DNA of 64,000 nt, taken from JAHEDH01 sp963753285 (GTDB taxonomy: Bacteria > Actinomycetota > Acidimicrobiia > Spongiisociales > ZC4RG35). The notes below the pieces were generated by a model, which had not been told where the DNA came from, made no database searches, and saw nothing but the letters and a program-made list of their open reading frames with translations. Positions within the stretch are counted from its first letter, which is position 1. Each line of letters begins with the position of its first letter. Made by a program: the position numbers and the translations under genes. Below, one piece after another: positions 16,916-25,599 of this stretch. Location: contig CAVWBT010000001.1 in NCBI GenBank assembly GCA_963753285.1, positions 682,001-746,000 on the forward strand, read 5' to 3'.

Positions 16916-18660
16916 CCGCGCCGAATCGCCGACCGAGGGTGCTGATCGCAGACAGGATCGCCGATCCGGGAATCGAGCTGCTCCGCGATCACTTCGACGT
17001 CGACATCGATCTGGGCCCCGACCCCGACCATCTGCTGTCGATCATCGCCGGCTACGAGGGGCTGGTCGTCCGCAGCGCCACCAAGGTCACTGCCGACGTG
17101 ATCGAGCGAGCAGCAAACCTCAAGGTCATCGCCAGGGCCGGAGCAGGCCTCGACACGATCGACGTGCCCGCTGCCCTGGAAGCCGGCATCGAGGTCGTCA
17201 ACAGCCCCGACGCCAACACCATCGCCGTGGCCGAGTTGACTCTCGCCCTGATCCTTGCGCTCGCTCGAAACCTGCCCCAGGCCGACGCCTCGCTCAAGGA
17301 GGGCCGCTGGGAGAAGTCCGCTCTGATGGGGACTGGGCTGTCGGGGAAGACGCTGGGAATCATCGGGTTCGGCCGCATCGGAAGATCGGTCGCCGAGCGG
17401 GCCCGAGCATTCGGCATGGAGATACTCACGAACCAGCGCCGCCCCACTCCCGAGCTCTATCTGGAAGCAGGGGTCTCCCCGGTCGATCTCGACGAGCTCC
17501 TCGTCCGTTCCGACTTCGTGACGATCCACGTGCCCGCCACCGAGGAGACCGAGGGGCTGGTCGACGCGGCGTTCCTCGAGAAGATGAAGGAGTCGGCGTG
17601 GCTCATCAACACGTCCCGGGGTTCGGTGGTCGACGAGCGTGCGCTGCTCGCCGCACTCGACGACGACCGCATCCGAGGCGCAGCGCTCGACGTGTTCGCA
17701 ACGGAGCCAGTGGTCGATTCCCGCCTGGCGAGGCACCCGAAGGTGATCGCCACGCCGCACATCGGTGCCTCGACCAAGGACGCCCAGACGACCGCCGCGA
17801 TCGACGTTGCCGAACAGCTCATCGAGTTGCTCGGCGAGATCGAGCCCCGCACCGTTCTGCCGGTTCGGGTCATCGAGTCGGCCAAGCTCGTGCCTCACGA
17901 AGCCCACGACGACAAGCGGGTCGAGGCACTCGCCGCACGACTTCGAAGCGAGGACACGCTGCGCAACCCGCCGATCGTGACACCGGTCGAGGACCACTTC
18001 GTCCTCCTCGACGGTGCAACCCGGTCCGAGGCGTTGAAGCGTGCCGGGTTCGAGCACCTGGTGGTTCAGGTCGTCCACGCCGACGAGTCGCTCGGTCTCG
18101 AGACCTGGAGCCATGGCCTGTTGGAGACGACCTATGCCGATGCGGTTGCGGCAGTCGAAGGGACAGACGGCTTGTTCACCGAGCCGAGCCGGGCGGCCAT
18201 CGCTCTCGACACCCTGCTCGAACAGGGCGGCGTCTGTGCGGTACTCGATCCTCACGGCGATGCCGTGATCGTGTTGGCAGAGCATGGTGTCAACCGGTTC
18301 CAGGCGGCGGAGCGTGCCACCCGGGCCTACACCGACGTGTCGGTCGTCGCCCGGACGCTCGAGCGCGATCTGGCGAACGTGGTCGCCGAGTTCCCCGAGC
18401 TCGCCGCCATGGTGGTGTTCCCCCACTACTCGGTGGAACAGGTGCTGCTGGCGGCGCGTTCGGGACATCTGCTCCCGGCCGGGGTCACGAGGTTCATCGT
18501 TCCCGGACGGGTGTTGCATCTCGACGTCGACCTCGACTGGCTCGCATCGGACACACCCATCGCCGACAAGAACCGTGAGCTCCACGAGCAACTCCAGGCC
18601 CGCCACCACAACGGCGAGATCCGCTACTACCGCGAGCCCGTCTACTTGCTCGACGAGTGA
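16912..18660 (+). CDS. D-3-phosphoglycerate dehydrogenase-like domain fused to SbnI/SerK-like (ParB-fold) domain
   Basis: Residues 1-320 are a D-2-hydroxyacid dehydrogenase closest to SerA: GFGRIG at 152-157, catalytic Arg236 (NTSRG), Glu265 (ATEP) and His283 (PHIG). The usual regulatory ASB/ACT domains are absent. Instead residues about 321-582 match ParB/sulfiredoxin-fold free serine kinases and SbnI: LVPHEAHDDKRVEAL with His329-Glu330, NPPIV, VLLDGATRSEAL (367-376), GVTRFIVPGR and the C-terminal RYYREPVYLLDE. Known relatives (SerK, SbnI) phosphorylate free serine to O-phosphoserine. A bifunctional serine/phosphoserine enzyme is inferred. GTG 16912 overlaps the SDR stop by four bases. Confidence 0.85.
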   Translation: MTAPNRRPRVLIADRIADPGIELLRDHFDVDIDLGPDPDHLLSIIAGYEGLVVRSATKVTADVIERAANLKVIARAGAGLDTIDVPAALEAGIEVVNSPDANTIAVAELTLALILALARNLPQADASLKEGRWEKSALMGTGLSGKTLGIIGFGRIGRSVAERARAFGMEILTNQRRPTPELYLEAGVSPVDLDELLVRSDFVTIHVPATEETEGLVDAAFLEKMKESAWLINTSRGSVVDERALLAALDDDRIRGAALDVFATEPVVDSRLARHPKVIATPHIGASTKDAQTTAAIDVAEQLIELLGEIEPRTVLPVRVIESAKLVPHEAHDDKRVEALAARLRSEDTLRNPPIVTPVEDHFVLLDGATRSEALKRAGFEHLVVQVVHADESLGLETWSHGLLETTYADAVAAVEGTDGLFTEPSRAAIALDTLLEQGGVCAVLDPHGDAVIVLAEHGVNRFQAAERATRAYTDVSVVARTLERDLANVVAEFPELAAMVVFPHYSVEQVLLAARSGHLLPAGVTRFIVPGRVLHLDVDLDWLASDTPIADKNRELHEQLQARHHNGEIRYYREPVYLLDE

Positions 18661-18705
18661 CGGCAGTGGCGAGGCGCAGCCGAGCCAGCCCCTCATCGAA
18701 TGGAC

Positions 18706-18730
18706 GAAGGACCCCCCGGTCGGGTTCTTC
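18706..18730 (+). terminator. hairpin terminator after the SDR-SerA operon
   Basis: GAAGGACCC at 18706-18714 pairs with GGGTTCTTC at 18722-18730 (one G-T pair), loop seven bases, followed by TCCGTTGCT. It lies 46 bases after the fusion gene and before the CPBP gene. Confidence 0.6.
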
Positions 18731-18781
18731 TCCGTTGCTATGTTTGCCGCAGCTGTGAGATCGTGAGAGAGGATCGAGCCC

Positions 18782-19687
18782 ATGACACCCCGTACGGAAG
18801 CGCCCGCCGAGCTGTGGGAGCCGCTCCACCTCCGATACACCGCTATCGCATATGCCTGGTCGTGGGTTCTTTGGATCGGCGGCTGGCTCCTCGCGCGTGC
18901 TCTCGACGCCGGCGACGTCCTGTACAACGAGAACCTCGTCGAGCGCACGCTGCTGACGCGTGACGTGGCCGGTGATCTGATGTTGGTCTCGGCTGTCTCG
19001 CTGATCGCGGTCTGGGGTCCGATGCTGGCCGGCATCTACACCAGCCGGATGGATCCGGCGATCCCCGCCGGAGATCTCTGGAACCGCATTCGTAGGGTGA
19101 ATGTCGGCTGGCTCGAATACCTGTGGGTGCTCGGTGTTCTGGTTGTCGTCACGGTTCCGGCGCTGCTGGTCAGCGTTCTGGCATTCGACCAGGCCGACGA
19201 TGCCCCGGCGATCGGAACACTGGCGTGGTTCCTGGTCGTCTTCTTCGTCTTCCAAATGCTCACGTCGGCCACCGAGGAGATCGGATGGCGCGGATACCTC
19301 CTGGAGAAGCTGTTGCCGGGACGGAATTTCTGGGATGCAGGGTGGTTGCTGGGGTGGGTGTGGGCCGGCTGGCACCTACCCGTCGTGATCTTCATCTTCA
19401 TGCAGCAGGGCATGGCCCTCGCACCGATCATCGGATCTCTGGCCGGGTTCACGATGGGAATCGTGGCGATGTCGATCTTCCACGCATGGTTCTACGACCG
19501 AACGAGGAGCGTGTTCCTCAACATGGTGATCCACGCTGCGTTCAACACGATCCCCCTCACGATCGTGCTGCTGTATCCGGAATCCCCGGCAGCCATCGCA
19601 GCGAACCTTCTACTGTGGGCCGTCGTCTTCTACTTGAGAAGACGAGAAGGCCTCGATCAGCCACAGCCCCAGGGCTCGCTCGCCTAA
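18782..19687 (+). CDS. CPBP family intramembrane glutamic endopeptidase
   Basis: A 301-residue membrane protein with about seven hydrophobic segments. The three CAAX-protease/bacteriocin-processing motifs are present: ATEEIGWRGYLLEKLL (EExxxR) near 162, WAGWHLPVVIF near 193, and a late NMVIHAAFNTI. Relatives are Abi-type membrane proteases involved in prenyl-protein processing, bacteriocin immunity or envelope signalling. A GAGAGAGGA tract precedes the ATG. No bacteriocin gene is nearby, so the substrate is unknown. Confidence 0.85.
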   Translation: MTPRTEAPAELWEPLHLRYTAIAYAWSWVLWIGGWLLARALDAGDVLYNENLVERTLLTRDVAGDLMLVSAVSLIAVWGPMLAGIYTSRMDPAIPAGDLWNRIRRVNVGWLEYLWVLGVLVVVTVPALLVSVLAFDQADDAPAIGTLAWFLVVFFVFQMLTSATEEIGWRGYLLEKLLPGRNFWDAGWLLGWVWAGWHLPVVIFIFMQQGMALAPIIGSLAGFTMGIVAMSIFHAWFYDRTRSVFLNMVIHAAFNTIPLTIVLLYPESPAAIAANLLLWAVVFYLRRREGLDQPQPQGSLA

Positions 19688-19764
19688 CGGCGCTCATTGC
19701 CCGTGGTCGGTTCTCAGTGGTCGGGCATCGGCTGCACCGGCGGTCGCGTCACCAAGGAGTTCGT

Positions 19765-19792
19765 ACTGACGACTGACGACGGACAACGGCCG
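19765..19792. repeat. heptanucleotide array (ACTGACG type) upstream of the carboxylase operon
   Basis: Four period-7 units: ACTGACG twice, then ACGGACA and ACGGCCG. Immediately after come GGCG-AAG-CGCC, a small hairpin, and GCGAGCCAGGCCCGCG (19807-19822), a word nearly identical to one inside the 95-bp repeat at 13464-13479. Confidence 0.55.
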
Positions 19793-19835
19793 AGGCGAAG
19801 CGCCACGCGAGCCAGGCCCGCGTAAGGTGTTGGCG

Positions 19836-21434
19836 ATGCAGGTGCTCGGCTCAAATCTGGACCTCCGCAGCGAGGACTACCTCGCGAACCGTGGCGCCAT
19901 GCTCGAGAAGCTCGACGAGTTCGAAGCGTTGCAGGCCCGCACGCGCATGGGTGGCGGCCAGAAGTACATCGACCGCCACCGCAAGCGCGGCAAGATGCTG
20001 GTCCGTGAGCGCATCGAGCTGCTCATCGACCCAGACACCCCCTTCCTCGAGTTCTCGACGCTGGCGGCCTGGGGCTCGCAGAAGCCGCTCGGCGCCAACG
20101 TGGTCACCGGGATCGGTGTGATCGAGGGAGTCGAGTGCGTCATCTCGGCCAACGACCCGACCTCCCAGGCTGGGTCGTCGAACCGCTACACACTGGCCAA
20201 GACGCTACGCGCCCAGGACATCGCCCTCCAGAACCGGATGCCACTCGTGAACCTCGTCGAGTCGGGAGGCGCCGACCTCCCCGACCAGGCCGAGGTGTTT
20301 CTCACCGGCGGCAAGTGGTTCCGCAACCTCGCCCACATGTCTGCGCAAGGGATCCCGACCATCGCCCTCGTCTTCGGGAACTCGACCGCAGGCGGCGCCT
20401 ACGTGCCGGCGATGTGCGACTACGCCGTGCTCGTCAAGGAAGCCGCCAAGGTCTTCTTGGGCGGCCCACCCCTGGTCAAGATGGCCACCGGCGAGGAGTC
20501 GACCGACGAGGAGCTCGGGGGCGCAGAGATGCACTCGCGCATCTCCGGGCTGGGCGACTACTTCGCACAGGACGAACACGACGCGCTGCGGATGGGCCGC
20601 CAGATCGTCGCCCATCTCAATCACCGAAAGGCCGGCCCCGGCCCGTCGATGCCGGCCGACGAGCCGGTCCACGACCCGGAGCACCTGTTGGGGATCATCC
20701 CCCGCGACCTCAAGATCCCGATGGACATGCGCGAGGTGCTCGCACGCATCCTCGACGGTTCTCGCTTCGACGAGTACAAGCAGGTCTATGGGACGTCGAT
20801 GGTGACCGGTTGGGGCTCCATTCACGGCTTCCCCATCGGGGTGATCGCCAACCAGCAGGGGGTCATCTTCAGCGAAGAGGCCCAGAAGTCCACCGAGTTC
20901 ATCCAACTCTGCAACCGCTACGACACACCCATCGTCTTCGTCCACAACGCCACCGGTTACATGGTCGGCCGCCAGTATGAACAGCGCGGGATCATCAAGG
21001 ACGGGGCGAAGATGATCAACGCGGTCGCCAACAGCACGGTCCCCCACATCTCGTTGATGGCCGGTGTCTCCTATGGCGCCGGCAACTACGGCATGTCCGG
21101 ACGCAGCTACGACCCACGGTTCGTGTTCGGATGGCCGAACCACAAGGTGGCCGTCATGGGGCCGACCCAGCTGGCAGGCGTGATGTCGATCATCTCCCGC
21201 GCAGCGGCCGAAGCTCGCGGGACGGAGTTCGACGAGCAGGCCGATCAGAACCGACGAACGGCGATCGAGGCGCAGATCGGCTTCGAGGAGCAGGCCTACT
21301 TCTCGACGGCCAGGGTGCGCGACGACGGCCTGTTCGATCCAAGAGACACCCGGACGGTGCTCGGCATCGGATTGTCGGCGGTTCACTCCGGACCGGTGGA
21401 GGGGACGTCGGAGTTCGGCGTCTTCCGCATGTAG
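19836..21434 (+). CDS. acyl-CoA carboxylase carboxyltransferase (beta) subunit
   Basis: A 532-residue carboxyltransferase of the biotin-dependent acyl-CoA carboxylases. It carries GSSNRYTLAKTLRAQDIA, the oxyanion/CoA-site glycines (VFGNSTAGGAYVPAM), GGPPLVKMATGEE, and the C-terminal GVSYGAGNYGMSGR and GPTQLAGVM segments. These resemble methylcrotonyl- or geranyl-CoA carboxylase beta subunits more than propionyl-CoA carboxylase. The ATG at 19836 has AAGG eight bases upstream; GTG 19827 is also in frame. The alpha subunit follows after a 42-base heptamer array. Confidence 0.87.
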   Translation: MQVLGSNLDLRSEDYLANRGAMLEKLDEFEALQARTRMGGGQKYIDRHRKRGKMLVRERIELLIDPDTPFLEFSTLAAWGSQKPLGANVVTGIGVIEGVECVISANDPTSQAGSSNRYTLAKTLRAQDIALQNRMPLVNLVESGGADLPDQAEVFLTGGKWFRNLAHMSAQGIPTIALVFGNSTAGGAYVPAMCDYAVLVKEAAKVFLGGPPLVKMATGEESTDEELGGAEMHSRISGLGDYFAQDEHDALRMGRQIVAHLNHRKAGPGPSMPADEPVHDPEHLLGIIPRDLKIPMDMREVLARILDGSRFDEYKQVYGTSMVTGWGSIHGFPIGVIANQQGVIFSEEAQKSTEFIQLCNRYDTPIVFVHNATGYMVGRQYEQRGIIKDGAKMINAVANSTVPHISLMAGVSYGAGNYGMSGRSYDPRFVFGWPNHKVAVMGPTQLAGVMSIISRAAAEARGTEFDEQADQNRRTAIEAQIGFEEQAYFSTARVRDDGLFDPRDTRTVLGIGLSAVHSGPVEGTSEFGVFRM

Positions 21435-21476
21435 ATGACAGAGGACAGATGACAGATGACAGATGACAGATGACAT
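21435..21476. repeat. heptanucleotide array, six units of ATGACAG
   Basis: Six consecutive 7-base units begin at the first base after the carboxyltransferase stop: ATGACAG, AGGACAG, three ATGACAG, ATGACAT. It occupies most of the 66-base gap before the biotin carboxylase start. Confidence 0.85.
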
Positions 21477-21500
21477 GCCGGGGCCGAACGCGGTGAGTTC

Positions 21501-23456
21501 GTGATTTCGAAGCTGTTGGTGGCGAATCGGGGGGAGATCGCAGTGCGGATCTTCGAGACGGCCTCGAAGATGGGGATCTCGACCGTCGCCGTCTACTCCG
21601 ATCCCGACCGTGATGCGGTGTTCACCCGGGCCGCCGACGAAGCCGTCTCCATCGGGGGCGCCTCACCGGCGGAGTCGTACCTGCGAGGCGACGCCATCAT
21701 CGAAGCGGCCCGCGCAGCCGGCGCCGGCGCGATCCACCCCGGATACGGGTTCCTGTCCGAGAACGCCGGGTTCGCCCGCGCCGTCGTCGAGGCGGGCCTG
21801 ACCTGGGTCGGCCCACCTCCCGAGGCGATCGAGGTGATGGGCTCGAAGCTGGCCTCGAAGGAACTCGTCGCAAAGGCGGGCGTCCCCACCCTGCCCAGCG
21901 TCGACGTGACCGAAGGCGGTGCGGCCGGGGCGGCTGTCGAGATCGGGTACCCGGTGCTGATCAAGGCGAGCGCCGGCGGAGGTGGCAAGGGGATGCGCAT
22001 CGTCGGGGACCCTGCGGATCTCGAAGATGCGGTCGCTGGAGCGAAACGAGAGGCCGGATCGGCGTTCGGTGACGACACCGTCTTCCTCGAGAAGTATCTG
22101 GAGGCGCCCCGCCACATCGAGATCCAGGTGTTCTCCGACCACACCGGACGGACGACTTCGCTCTTCGAGCGTGAATGCTCGATCCAGCGCCGCCACCAGA
22201 AGATCATCGAGGAGAGCCCGTCGCCCGTGATCGACGCCGAGACCCGGCGCCGGATGGGTGAAGCCGCCGTGAATGCGGCGGAGGCCGTCGGCTACATCGG
22301 CGCCGGAACCGTCGAGTTCCTGTTCAAGGACGGCGAATTCTGGTTCCTCGAGATGAACACCCGCCTCCAGGTCGAGCATCCGGTCACCGAGATGATCACC
22401 GGCATCGATCTGGTCGAGCTTCAACTGCTCACGGCGATGGGCGACGAACTGCCCCCGAGGACCTGGGAGGCTCAGATCGACGGGCACGCCGTGGAGGCCC
22501 GTCTGTACGCCGAGGATCCCCTGAACGGCTATCTGCCCGTCACGGGGACGCTCGTGGCATTCGACGTGCCGGATTCGGTCCGGACGGACTCGGGCGTCAC
22601 CGGCGGCTCGGTCGTCAGCGTCCACTACGACCCGATGCTGGCCAAGGTGATCGCCCACGGCCCGGACCGGACGAGCGCGGCCCGTCTGCTGTCGCTCGCC
22701 CTTCGCCGGTCCGTCGTCGCCGGCATGACCACGAACCGCGAGCTGCTCGTCGGGATCCTCGAGCACCCCGAGTTCCTCTCCGGAGACATCGACACCCATT
22801 TCCTCGAGCGGCACGACCCGTCGAGCCTGAGCGTCCCGTTCCTGTCGCCCTCCGAGCTCCACGGTGCCGCCATCGTGGCCGCCCTCGATGCGTCGCTGAG
22901 GCGCCGCCAGCAGACGCGGGTGCTCCGGTCGATCCCGTCCGGCTGGCGGAACAACCCGTCGGCGATGCAAACCGTTTCGTTCCGGTCGCCTGGCTCGCCC
23001 GAGCCGATCGAGGTGCGGTACGTCTCGACCGGGCCCGACACCTTCTCCGTGGAGGTCGACGGCGACCTGCTCGATGCCAGATTCGTGCAGGACTCGCCGG
23101 CGATCTTCGAGCTCGGCCGGAGGATCACCCGACCGGGGATCTCCTGGACGGGCGACATCGCGCACGTGGTGACGTTCGACGGGGTCGCCGAGTTGCACAT
23201 GCTCCCGCGCTTCGCTCCTGCGGCGATCGACATCGACCCTGGGAGCCTCCAGTCGCCGATGCCTGGCAAGATCCTCAAGGTGATGACCGAGGAGGGAGCA
23301 ACAGTCGAACAGGGAGAGGCATTGATCGTGATGGAGGCGATGAAGATGGAACACACGCTGCGGTCTCCGACTGCCGGGACGGTCACATCGGTCCTCGTCG
23401 AGGTCGGCGATCAGGTCGAAGGAGATGCGGTGCTGGCGATCGTGGCCGAGTCGTGA
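21501..23456 (+). CDS. acyl-CoA carboxylase alpha subunit (biotin carboxylase + BCCP)
   Basis: The 651-residue protein ATP-dependently carboxylates its own biotin. It contains a biotin-carboxylase ATP-grasp unit (LLVANRGEIAVRIF, GYGFLSENAGFA, KASAGGGGKGMRIV, FLEMNTRLQVEHPVTE), a linker region of about 130 residues, and a C-terminal biotinyl domain with the biotinylated Lys in VMEAMKMEHTL (about residue 615). It pairs with the upstream carboxyltransferase. The stop overlaps the next gene (GTGA). Substrate is probably a branched or unsaturated acyl-CoA, judged from the partner and the neighbouring hydroxyisobutyrate-type dehydrogenase. Confidence 0.92.
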   Translation: MISKLLVANRGEIAVRIFETASKMGISTVAVYSDPDRDAVFTRAADEAVSIGGASPAESYLRGDAIIEAARAAGAGAIHPGYGFLSENAGFARAVVEAGLTWVGPPPEAIEVMGSKLASKELVAKAGVPTLPSVDVTEGGAAGAAVEIGYPVLIKASAGGGGKGMRIVGDPADLEDAVAGAKREAGSAFGDDTVFLEKYLEAPRHIEIQVFSDHTGRTTSLFERECSIQRRHQKIIEESPSPVIDAETRRRMGEAAVNAAEAVGYIGAGTVEFLFKDGEFWFLEMNTRLQVEHPVTEMITGIDLVELQLLTAMGDELPPRTWEAQIDGHAVEARLYAEDPLNGYLPVTGTLVAFDVPDSVRTDSGVTGGSVVSVHYDPMLAKVIAHGPDRTSAARLLSLALRRSVVAGMTTNRELLVGILEHPEFLSGDIDTHFLERHDPSSLSVPFLSPSELHGAAIVAALDASLRRRQQTRVLRSIPSGWRNNPSAMQTVSFRSPGSPEPIEVRYVSTGPDTFSVEVDGDLLDARFVQDSPAIFELGRRITRPGISWTGDIAHVVTFDGVAELHMLPRFAPAAIDIDPGSLQSPMPGKILKVMTEEGATVEQGEALIVMEAMKMEHTLRSPTAGTVTSVLVEVGDQVEGDAVLAIVAES

Positions 23457-24319
23457 TCGGCTTCATCGGAATGGGGATCATGGGTTCCGGCATGGCAGCC
23501 AACCTCGTCCGTTTCGGCCACGAGGTCGCGGTCTGGAACCGCACACCCGAGAAGGCGTACGCGGTCGAGGGCGTCACCGTCGTCGAGGAGCCATCGAGAC
23601 TCTTCGAGCTGTGCGACACGATCATGATCTGTGTGTCGGACACCCCCGACGTGGTCGATCTGATCGAAGGGAGCCACCGGCTGATCGATGCCGTCGAGGA
23701 ACGCCATCTGATCGTCGACCATTCGACGATCAGCCCCTCAGAGACGATCCGGCTCGGTGAGCTCGTTGCCTCCCGGGGAGGAACCTGGCTCGATGCCCCG
23801 GTGTCAGGGGGAAGCGAAGGGGCAGCGAACGGGACGCTCTCGGTCATGGTGGGTGGCGACGACCATGCCTTCCACGGAGCCAAGGGGATCCTCGAGGCGT
23901 ATGCCACCACGATCACGCATGTCGGCGGCCTCGGCGACGGGCAGACCGTCAAGCTCGTCAACCAGATCCTCGTCGTGATCAACCAGCTCGCCGTCTCCGA
24001 GGCGCTCGTGTTCGCCGAGGCGGCAGGCCTCGACCTCCAGCGGACACTCGACGCCGTGTCCGGAGGGGCCGCCGGATCGTGGATGCTGTCGAACCGGGGA
24101 CCACAGATGATCGCCGACGACTGGCGACCCGGCTTCACCATCGACCTCCAACAGAAGGACCTCCGGCTCGTGTTGGAGCGGGCGGACGAGCTCGGAGTCC
24201 CTGTGATCGCCACATCGCTCATCTATCAGTTGTACCGCACACTCCAACAGCAGGGCCTCGGCAGCGAGGGCAATCACGCCCTGATCAAGGCCCTCTACCG
24301 GATGACCGGCCAGGGATAG
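23453..24319 (+). CDS. NAD(P)-dependent oxidoreductase, 3-hydroxyisobutyrate dehydrogenase family
   Basis: A 288-residue beta-hydroxyacid dehydrogenase. The cofactor motif is FIGMGIMGSGMAANL at the N-terminus, the substrate motif is DAPVSGGSEGAANGTLSVMVGG, and the catalytic Lys lies in GDGQTVKLVNQI. Relatives act on 3-hydroxyisobutyrate (valine breakdown), tartronate semialdehyde or related acids. GTG 23453 overlaps the carboxylase stop by four bases, placing it in the same operon and supporting a branched-chain acid role (inference). Confidence 0.88.
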   Translation: MIGFIGMGIMGSGMAANLVRFGHEVAVWNRTPEKAYAVEGVTVVEEPSRLFELCDTIMICVSDTPDVVDLIEGSHRLIDAVEERHLIVDHSTISPSETIRLGELVASRGGTWLDAPVSGGSEGAANGTLSVMVGGDDHAFHGAKGILEAYATTITHVGGLGDGQTVKLVNQILVVINQLAVSEALVFAEAAGLDLQRTLDAVSGGAAGSWMLSNRGPQMIADDWRPGFTIDLQQKDLRLVLERADELGVPVIATSLIYQLYRTLQQQGLGSEGNHALIKALYRMTGQG

Positions 24320-24359
24320 ATATTCCGGTCGCTCGGCCGGCGGATCGGGGTACCGTCGG

Positions 24360-25580
24360 GTGGCGATGCTCATCCGACCCTACGAACCATCAGACCTGCC
24401 GGCCGTCCAGCGCATCTGGAAGGAATGCGGGTGGATCGAATCCGACGACGAGGCGGCTGCGTTGGAGCATTTCTTCACCGATGCGACCGGCGCTGTGGGC
24501 GTCCTCGGCGAAGATGCCGAATCTGCTGCGACCGTGCACGAGGGAGCCATCTCCTACGCCGGAATCGATCTCCCGCTCGCAGGCGTCACGTCGGTGACCA
24601 CGTCACTCATCGGCCGCAAGCAAGGGCTGGCCAAGGCAGTGACCGCCGATGTCATCGCCAGAGCAGCCATCGACGGAGCATCGGTCGCGATATTGGGGAT
24701 CTTCGAACAGGGCTTCTACGACCTCCTCGGGTTCGGGAGCGGTCCGTATTCGCTCCACTACCGCTTCGATCCGGCCACGTTGAAGGTCGCCAACCCGAGC
24801 AGGCCCCCGGTCCGCGTGACCGTGGACGATGTCGAGGAGATGCACCGGGCGATGCTTCGTCGCCGGAGGGTCCATGGGGGCGTCACCTTCGAATCGGCCG
24901 ACCGGTTGCGGGCCGAACTCGCATTCGAGTCAGGGACCTTTGGTCTCGGCTACCGAGACGACGACGGCAAACTCAGCCACTTCGTGTGGGGCAAGACGAA
25001 GGGCGAGAGCGGCCCGTGGCGGGTCGACTTCATCGGCTACCAGACGCCGGAGCAACTCATCGAACTGCTCTCGGTGTTCAAGTCGGTCGGCGATCAGGTG
25101 CGGGCGATCGACATGATGGAGCCGGCCGATATCCAGATCCAGGACCTGATCAGGCATCCGAATCGACAGCGCATCGTCACTCAGAAGACCGAGTTCCAAA
25201 GCGGAGGCCGGGCCAATGCGTGGTGGCAGGTGCGAATCCTCGACCTCGAGGCGTGCGTCGCGGCCCGCGTCTGGGCGGGAGCGCCGGTCGTGTTCAACCT
25301 CGCCATGTCGGATCCGATCGTCGATGCCGACATCGAGTGGCCGGGAGTCGGCGGTGAGTACGTGGTCGAGATCGGCGAACGGTCGGTCGTCCGATCGGGC
25401 ACCGATCCGTCCCTTCCGACATTGACCGCCTCGGTGAACGCCTTCTCCCGGATGTGGCTGGGGGTCCGCCCGGCCTCGTCGTTGCGGCTCACGGATCAAC
25501 TGAGCGGACCCGAGCCCCTGCTGTCGGAGCTGGACGAGGCGTTTCGCCTGCCGCAGCCCAACCTCGGCATGTACCTCTAG
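24360..25580 (+). CDS. Eis-like GNAT acetyltransferase with SCP-like C-terminus
   Basis: At 406 residues this has the Eis architecture: an N-terminal GNAT domain (IRPYEPSDLPAVQRIW; VTSVTTSLIGRKQGLAKAV at the acetyl-CoA site), a second GNAT-like domain, and a sterol-carrier-like C-terminal domain (ARVWAGAPVVFNLAM, SRMWLGVRPASSLRL). Eis proteins acetylate amines including aminoglycosides and protein lysines. The C-terminal residue is not free of doubt as the catalytic carboxylate. GTG 24360 or ATG 24366 may be used. It may be the last gene of the carboxylase operon. Confidence 0.78.
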   Translation: MAMLIRPYEPSDLPAVQRIWKECGWIESDDEAAALEHFFTDATGAVGVLGEDAESAATVHEGAISYAGIDLPLAGVTSVTTSLIGRKQGLAKAVTADVIARAAIDGASVAILGIFEQGFYDLLGFGSGPYSLHYRFDPATLKVANPSRPPVRVTVDDVEEMHRAMLRRRRVHGGVTFESADRLRAELAFESGTFGLGYRDDDGKLSHFVWGKTKGESGPWRVDFIGYQTPEQLIELLSVFKSVGDQVRAIDMMEPADIQIQDLIRHPNRQRIVTQKTEFQSGGRANAWWQVRILDLEACVAARVWAGAPVVFNLAMSDPIVDADIEWPGVGGEYVVEIGERSVVRSGTDPSLPTLTASVNAFSRMWLGVRPASSLRLTDQLSGPEPLLSELDEAFRLPQPNLGMYL

Positions 25581-25599
25581 CGCGGCCGGCCGGCTGGCT

